Positions 5,433 through 7,834 of a DNA stretch of 7,834 nucleotides are shown one piece after another (the first letter of the stretch is position 1; every line of letters starts with the position of its first letter). The notes under the pieces were generated by a model that worked only from the letters and a program-made list of their open reading frames with translations, had not been told where the DNA came from and made no database searches. The position numbers and the translations under genes were made by a program. The DNA is taken from positions 1 through 7,834 of the forward strand of contig PWND01000217.1 of assembly GCA_003557965.1 (NCBI GenBank). Reading direction: 5' to 3'. The stretch comes from Bacteroidales bacterium (GTDB lineage Bacteria > Bacteroidota > Bacteroidia > Bacteroidales > UBA7960).

Positions 5433-5445
5433 CCTAATAAAAAAC
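5433..5445 (+). repeat. CCTAATAAAAAAC leader motif, copy 3
   Basis: CCTAAT-A6-C identical to 2428-2440, ending six bases before the ATG at 5452. Confidence 0.4.
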
Positions 5446-5451
5446 AGATTA

Positions 5452-5628
5452 ATGACAAAGAGTTTAAACAATGAGTTTAGCGAGATTTTGCCCTATTACG
5501 AGGATAATGCACATGCTATATTTGAGAGATTACCGGAAAGATACATCAAGCTAAAGAAAACAGAAATGCTTAAAGCGTATTTGCTGCTAAAAAAGAGACA
5601 AATAAAGCAATTTATGAGAATCAGATAG
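5452..5628 (+). CDS. Small hypothetical protein, 58 aa, probably frameshifted near its end
   Basis: ATG 5452 starts MTKSLNNEFSEILPYYEDNA, and the frame ends at TAG 5626-5628 after an unnaturally basic LKKRQIKQFMRIR. The -1 frame from the A6 run (5589-5594) reads KKETNKAIYENQIDIE and stops at 5637-5639, which looks far more like protein. One missing A would explain this, either as a mutation or as a homopolymer sequencing error. CTA-AAA-AAG in the zero frame also contains A-AAA-AAG, the classic -1 slippery heptamer, so recoding is conceivable. Helical, charged, unrecognised. The leader carries the CCTAATAAAAAAC motif, and the gene lies 50 bases after the 202-aa gene, with which it may be co-transcribed. 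Confidence 0.5.
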   Translation: MTKSLNNEFSEILPYYEDNAHAIFERLPERYIKLKKTEMLKAYLLLKKRQIKQFMRIR

Positions 5629-5665
5629 ATATAGAATGATTTTTGTAATATGCCGCCTCAATCTA

Positions 5666-5686
5666 CCGGCAAAAATCAAGTGCCGG
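5666..5686. repeat. Short GC-rich hairpin
   Basis: CCGGC (5666-5670) and GCCGG (5682-5686) pair around an 11-base loop, without a T-run. It follows the 58-aa ORF and may be a weak transcript end. The rest of 5640-5800 holds no gene that I can see. Confidence 0.35.
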
Positions 5687-5810
5687 AAAAACCTCAGTAC
5701 CAGGCTCTGATTTTATTTTTTCATTATCAGATAATCTTATGCAATTAAAAAAACCTTGCCGGCAGCACCAATGAGCTAATATGTAAAAAATAATTACAAT
5801 ATTTTTCAAA

Positions 5811-5845
5811 ACGACATATTTTGACGTTGTAGTATATTATCTTTG
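5811..5845 (+). promoter_or_regulatory. Operator-promoter module B (shared with 4705-4739)
   Basis: ACGACA (5811-5816), five bases, TGACGT (5822-5827), ten bases, then TATCTTTG (5838-5845), matching TAnnTTTG. Architecture and half-sites are identical to module A, and flanking bases are also conserved (AAACGACAT before, GT shortly after). The start codon at 5884 lies 38 bases downstream. Confidence 0.6.
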
Positions 5846-5883
5846 CTCAAAACATTTTCGAAAAAACCTAATCACTAATAACA

Positions 5884-6276
5884 ATGATCATGAAGAACCA
5901 TCAACTAATAACAGAACTAAATAATCTGCTTAATTCCGAATCATTTAGCGAAGATGCTCTTAAGGAACTATTAAGTCAGTCTGCTGAGGCCGGACTTAAA
6001 GTTGAACTTATAGACCTGACAATTTACAATGAAGAAAAACTTCTTTACGCTGAAAAAGAGAAGCACATAAGCATAAAATCCCAAATGTATGATCGGGCTG
6101 TATTGATGCGCGACACTGAACGCACATGCCTTAAAGCTATCGAGTTAAAAGAAAAACACAATGTCAACAATTCCCTTTTTTGCATTGATGATGACTGCTT
6201 GATTTTCATATACACGGGTACCGGAATTAATGATGAAAAGCTGAAAGAATTGGTTAGTGGGCATAAAAATCCTTAA
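5884..6276 (+). CDS. Hypothetical protein with UVR-like motif, 130 aa
   Basis: The protein is acidic and helical. Residues about 60-83 (KHISIKSQMYDRAVLMRDTE) resemble the UVR/UvrBC motif (x-F-E-x-A-x-x-x-R-D-x-I) found in UvrB, UvrC and ClpC-type proteins, where it mediates protein-protein contacts. No nuclease or ATPase domain accompanies it, so it is more likely an adaptor or regulator than an enzyme. The last third is beta-rich (CIDDDCLIFIYTGTGIND). A second ATG at 5890 is an equally good start. It is controlled by module B (5811-5845), shared with the 202-aa gene. A fragment of a second copy of its C-terminus (GNGLNDEKVKDVLKI) lies at 6861-6908, so this family was duplicated locally. The UVR assignment is by eye. 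Confidence 0.65.
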   Translation: MIMKNHQLITELNNLLNSESFSEDALKELLSQSAEAGLKVELIDLTIYNEEKLLYAEKEKHISIKSQMYDRAVLMRDTERTCLKAIELKEKHNVNNSLFCIDDDCLIFIYTGTGINDEKLKELVSGHKNP

Positions 6277-6322
6277 AGCAAATAATTTCAATAATCCATA
6301 ATCAGGTTTAAATAAAATCAGT

Positions 6323-6330
6323 TATATTTG
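6323..6330 (+). promoter_or_regulatory. Promoter -7 element upstream of the DUF1016 gene
   Basis: TATATTTG fits TAnnTTTG and lies 82 bases before the ATG at 6413. No clear TTG is found at -33. The shared ACGACA/TGACGT module is absent here. Confidence 0.35.
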
Positions 6331-6412
6331 ACAAGTCTGTGTAAATTACATAATAAATCAATAAAATACTCGACTAACATTTAGGCAAAGTAGTTTTTAA
6401 TATTTAAATTTT

Positions 6413-6856
6413 ATGACAGTAGAGAATTCAGAATTATACAGCTTAGATAATTCAAACAATGCTCTATATAAAGACATTTGCAGATTGGTTGAAGAAGCCA
6501 GAAACTATGTGGCAACTACTGCCAATACAACCATGACTCTTTTGTACTGGAGAATCGGCGTACGAATTAATAACGATTTGCTTGACGGACAAAGGGCTGC
6601 ATACGGAAAACAAATTGTGTCGCTGCTGGCGACAAAATTGCAGACTCAATATGGAAAGCGAGGTTTCCAGGAAAGAAACATTCGTCGTATGATGCAGTTT
6701 GCTCAAGTTTTTCCAGATGAACAAATTGTCGTATCGCTGATACGACAATTAAGCTGGACTCATTTTATTGCACTCATTCCCTTAAAAGATGATATACAAC
6801 GAGAGTTTTACGCGCTAATGTGCCAGTCGGAAAGGTGGAACGTAAAAACTCCTTAA
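6413..6856 (+). CDS. DUF1016 (YhcG-type) N-terminal domain protein, truncated
   Basis: This is the DUF1016 N-terminal domain of YhcG-like PDDEXK-superfamily nucleases, which are associated with mobile DNA and defence loci. Hallmarks are LVEEARNYVA (25-34), TLLYWRIGVRI (42-52), RAAYGKQIV (61-69), YGKRGFQERNIRRMMQFAQV (80-99) and VVSLIRQLSWTHFIALIPLK (106-125). Family members usually run past 300 residues, with the nuclease domain in the second half. Here the frame stops at 147, straight after MCQSERWNVKT, where I would expect a further R-x-x-I segment. The nuclease domain is absent, and 5-50 bases on is the tail of a different gene. So this is a broken gene, or at most a stand-alone N-terminal domain. 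A perfect 12-bp-arm hairpin lies within it (6724-6750). Confidence 0.8.
   Translation: MTVENSELYSLDNSNNALYKDICRLVEEARNYVATTANTTMTLLYWRIGVRINNDLLDGQRAAYGKQIVSLLATKLQTQYGKRGFQERNIRRMMQFAQVFPDEQIVVSLIRQLSWTHFIALIPLKDDIQREFYALMCQSERWNVKTP
6724..6750. repeat. Perfect 12-bp-arm hairpin inside the DUF1016 frame
   Basis: AATTGTCGTATC and GATACGACAATT pair perfectly around GCT. It encodes the conserved IVVSLIRQL, whose codons happen to be able to form a palindrome. The perfection may be chance codon choice or selected. Confidence 0.6.
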
Positions 6857-6908
6857 TCCGGGCAACGGACTTAATGATGAGAAGGTGAAAGACGTATTAA
6901 AGATTTAG
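6855..6908 (+). pseudogene. C-terminal tail of a second copy of the 130-aa UVR-like gene
   Basis: In the frame of 6855, the bases encode NPGNGLNDEKVKDVLKI and a stop at 6906-6908. This matches the end of the 130-aa protein (GTGINDEKLKELV); by hand count, 29 of 39 bases are identical. No start codon or upstream part exists, because the DUF1016 frame occupies the preceding bases and a stop lies at 6843 in this frame. I read it as the leftover of a paralogous gene replaced or deleted at about 6850. Confidence 0.5.
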
Positions 6909-6928
6909 ATTAATTAATATTAACAATC

Positions 6929-7315
6929 ATGGAAAAAGAAATTACAAATTTTGATTTACGATATGATGGCATGTATCATATTGAATGGAGTGATGCAGGT
7001 AAAACCCACAAATGGTATATTTATTTGCGAATATCTGCTTTGATGCGAATGTTGGAAATTGAAGGCATAACACTTGAGCAAGTTATTAAAGCAGAAAAAG
7101 AATTAAAGCCTATTAGATTTGAAAGAGTCAAATTAAAGTGCGTTTTAGAAGAAGGCCATTTTGTAGCCTATGGTTTTTTCGATAAGTATTTAGGTAATAC
7201 ACTAAGAGAAAATTTTACAGTTGAATTGTTTAAAGGGGATTCTCTTAAGAATCACAAACATGAAACAATTATGGGAGATGTTGAATTGGTAGATGATATG
7301 TGCGATGATAAATAG
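6929..7315 (+). CDS. Hypothetical protein, 128 aa, unrecognised family
   Basis: The protein begins MEKEITNFDLRYDGMYHIEW. It is soluble, has no signal peptide, and shows a beta-rich start (YHIEWSDAGKTHKWYIYLRI), a central helix pair (ALMRMLEIEGITLEQVIKAE), more strands (RVKLKCVLEEGHFVAYGFFD) and a strongly acidic end (DVELVDDMCDDK). I can name no domain. The ATG follows ATTAACAATC, 20 bases after the remnant tail. No TAnnTTTG box lies directly upstream, so transcription may come through from 6323. The intact frame and balanced composition make it a likely real gene. Confidence 0.7.
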   Translation: MEKEITNFDLRYDGMYHIEWSDAGKTHKWYIYLRISALMRMLEIEGITLEQVIKAEKELKPIRFERVKLKCVLEEGHFVAYGFFDKYLGNTLRENFTVELFKGDSLKNHKHETIMGDVELVDDMCDDK

Positions 7316-7390
7316 CAGAAAAACTTTTAAAACAACTCATTCACAGCATTGAAATGTTTATTTTTATACCCAATAAAATTTTCAAACATT

Positions 7391-7509
7391 ATGAATAACA
7401 TAAAAACCTTGCTATCCTTAATGATTTTTATAAAGTGCTTTTTTCAAAAGATAATAAATTTTATGACGATTTAATTAAAAAAGTTAAGAAGATTTTTAAG
7501 GCGATATAA
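7391..7509 (+). pseudogene. Small ORF with probable one-base frameshift
   Basis: ATG 7391 gives MNNIKTLLSLM and stops at 7472-7474. The neighbouring frame reads KNLAILNDFYKVLFSKDNKF and then YDDLIKKVKKIFKAI to TAA 7507-7509, with protein-like composition. Adding one A to the A5 run (7402-7406) would join them into a basic helical peptide of about 40 residues beginning MNNIKNLAILNDF. Either the gene is decayed or the run was miscounted in sequencing. No family is recognised. It sits between the 128-aa gene and the PLD-helicase gene. Confidence 0.35.
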
Positions 7510-7525
7510 TAAATCAACTTTTTTA

Positions 7526-7533
7526 TATCTTTA
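7526..7533 (+). promoter_or_regulatory. Weak promoter -7 element before the PLD-helicase gene
   Basis: TATCTTTA matches seven of eight positions allowed by TAnnTTTG, 74 bases before the ATG at 7608. No convincing -33 element is seen. Confidence 0.25.
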
Positions 7534-7607
7534 CCATTTCTGAGAAATTTTCCTTTTGGATAAATTGCCGGTTTCATTTAGTTTTTTCTAATTCTAAAAC
7601 ATTATTA

Positions 7608-7834
7608 ATGCCAACAAAGTTTTTCACGAATCAAGACGATAATAGTTTACTTAAAAAGTTTGAGGGTGTATTTGCAAATATTGAAAGCATTCGGCATTTC
7701 GATGCTCTGGTTGGTTATTTCAGAGCATCTGGCTATTTCAAAGTTCGTGCCTTCCTTGATAAAATACCGAAAATCAGAATTCTGGTAGGTATAAACGTTG
7801 ATCAATTAATCAAAAAATACCACGACAAAGGCCA
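7608..7834 (+). CDS. PLD-like nuclease/helicase protein, partial (N-terminus)
   Basis: The first 75 residues begin MPTKFFTNQDDNSLLKKFEG and include FDALVGYFRASGYF (31-44) and IPKIRILVGINVDQL (53-67). This is the typical N-terminus of large Bacteroidota proteins that join a phospholipase-D-like nuclease domain to a SNF2/DEAD-type helicase. These are commonly found in restriction-modification and other defence loci, where they are thought to act on foreign DNA. Neither the HKD catalytic motif nor the helicase motifs are reached before the window ends, so the helicase half is inferred from family knowledge. The ATG is preceded by AAACATTATTA, usual for the phylum. Confidence 0.65.
   Translation, partial: MPTKFFTNQDDNSLLKKFEGVFANIESIRHFDALVGYFRASGYFKVRAFLDKIPKIRILVGINVDQLIKKYHDKG

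Noticed and set aside
6464..6748. Minus-strand frame of 94 codons within the DUF1016 gene.
   Set aside because: It is antisense to a strongly conserved domain; the opposite frame is a shadow.

Overview
The window looks like chromosomal accessory DNA from a member of the Bacteroidota. It is AT-rich, Shine-Dalgarno signals are largely absent, and several genes are preceded by the Bacteroidota -7 element TAnnTTTG. The protein families also fit: a DUF4369/TlpA-like thioredoxin-fold protein, a Bacteroidota-type IS66 accessory protein, and a PLD-helicase. No rRNA, tRNA or CRISPR array was seen.

Left part (1-780): the edge of an IS66-like insertion sequence runs off the left end. It abuts, at about 166/167, the C-terminal half of a GIY-YIG nuclease gene whose N-terminal half is missing. 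Then come several short inverted repeats and a small reading frame (486-641). Its first 24 codons resemble the start of MutS-domain-I-like proteins, and the resemblance stops exactly where a 13-bp inverted repeat begins. This is a gene graveyard packed with palindromes.

Middle (779-3864): a complete AbiE-type type IV toxin-antitoxin operon, with antitoxin abiEi and nucleotidyltransferase toxin abiEii overlapping as TAATG. It has a TAnnTTTG promoter and a 7-bp-arm palindrome placed as an autoregulatory operator. Downstream is a secreted thioredoxin-fold protein with a WCPGC active site. A 589-base gene-free stretch follows, containing two hairpins with terminator features and a perfect palindrome.

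Right part (4428-7607): a run of small, mostly unrecognised genes: a 49-codon ORF, a 202-aa protein, a 58-62-aa ORF with a homopolymer frameshift, a 130-aa protein with a UVR-like motif, a truncated DUF1016 (YhcG-type) N-terminal domain, and a 128-aa protein. The 202-aa and 130-aa genes have nearly identical promoter modules, a 17-bp imperfect palindrome ACGACA-N5-TGACGT exactly 10 bp before TAnnTTTG, which suggests a shared regulon. Just after the truncated DUF1016 frame lies a short tail of a second copy of the 130-aa gene, so this segment has been rearranged.

Right edge (7608-end): the start of a PLD-nuclease/helicase protein of the kind linked to restriction or defence loci. With AbiE, DUF1016, GIY-YIG and an IS, this points to a degenerating and recombining defence island. 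The strongest candidate for something undescribed is the pair of unknown genes under the shared operator. No function can be assigned to them from sequence alone.
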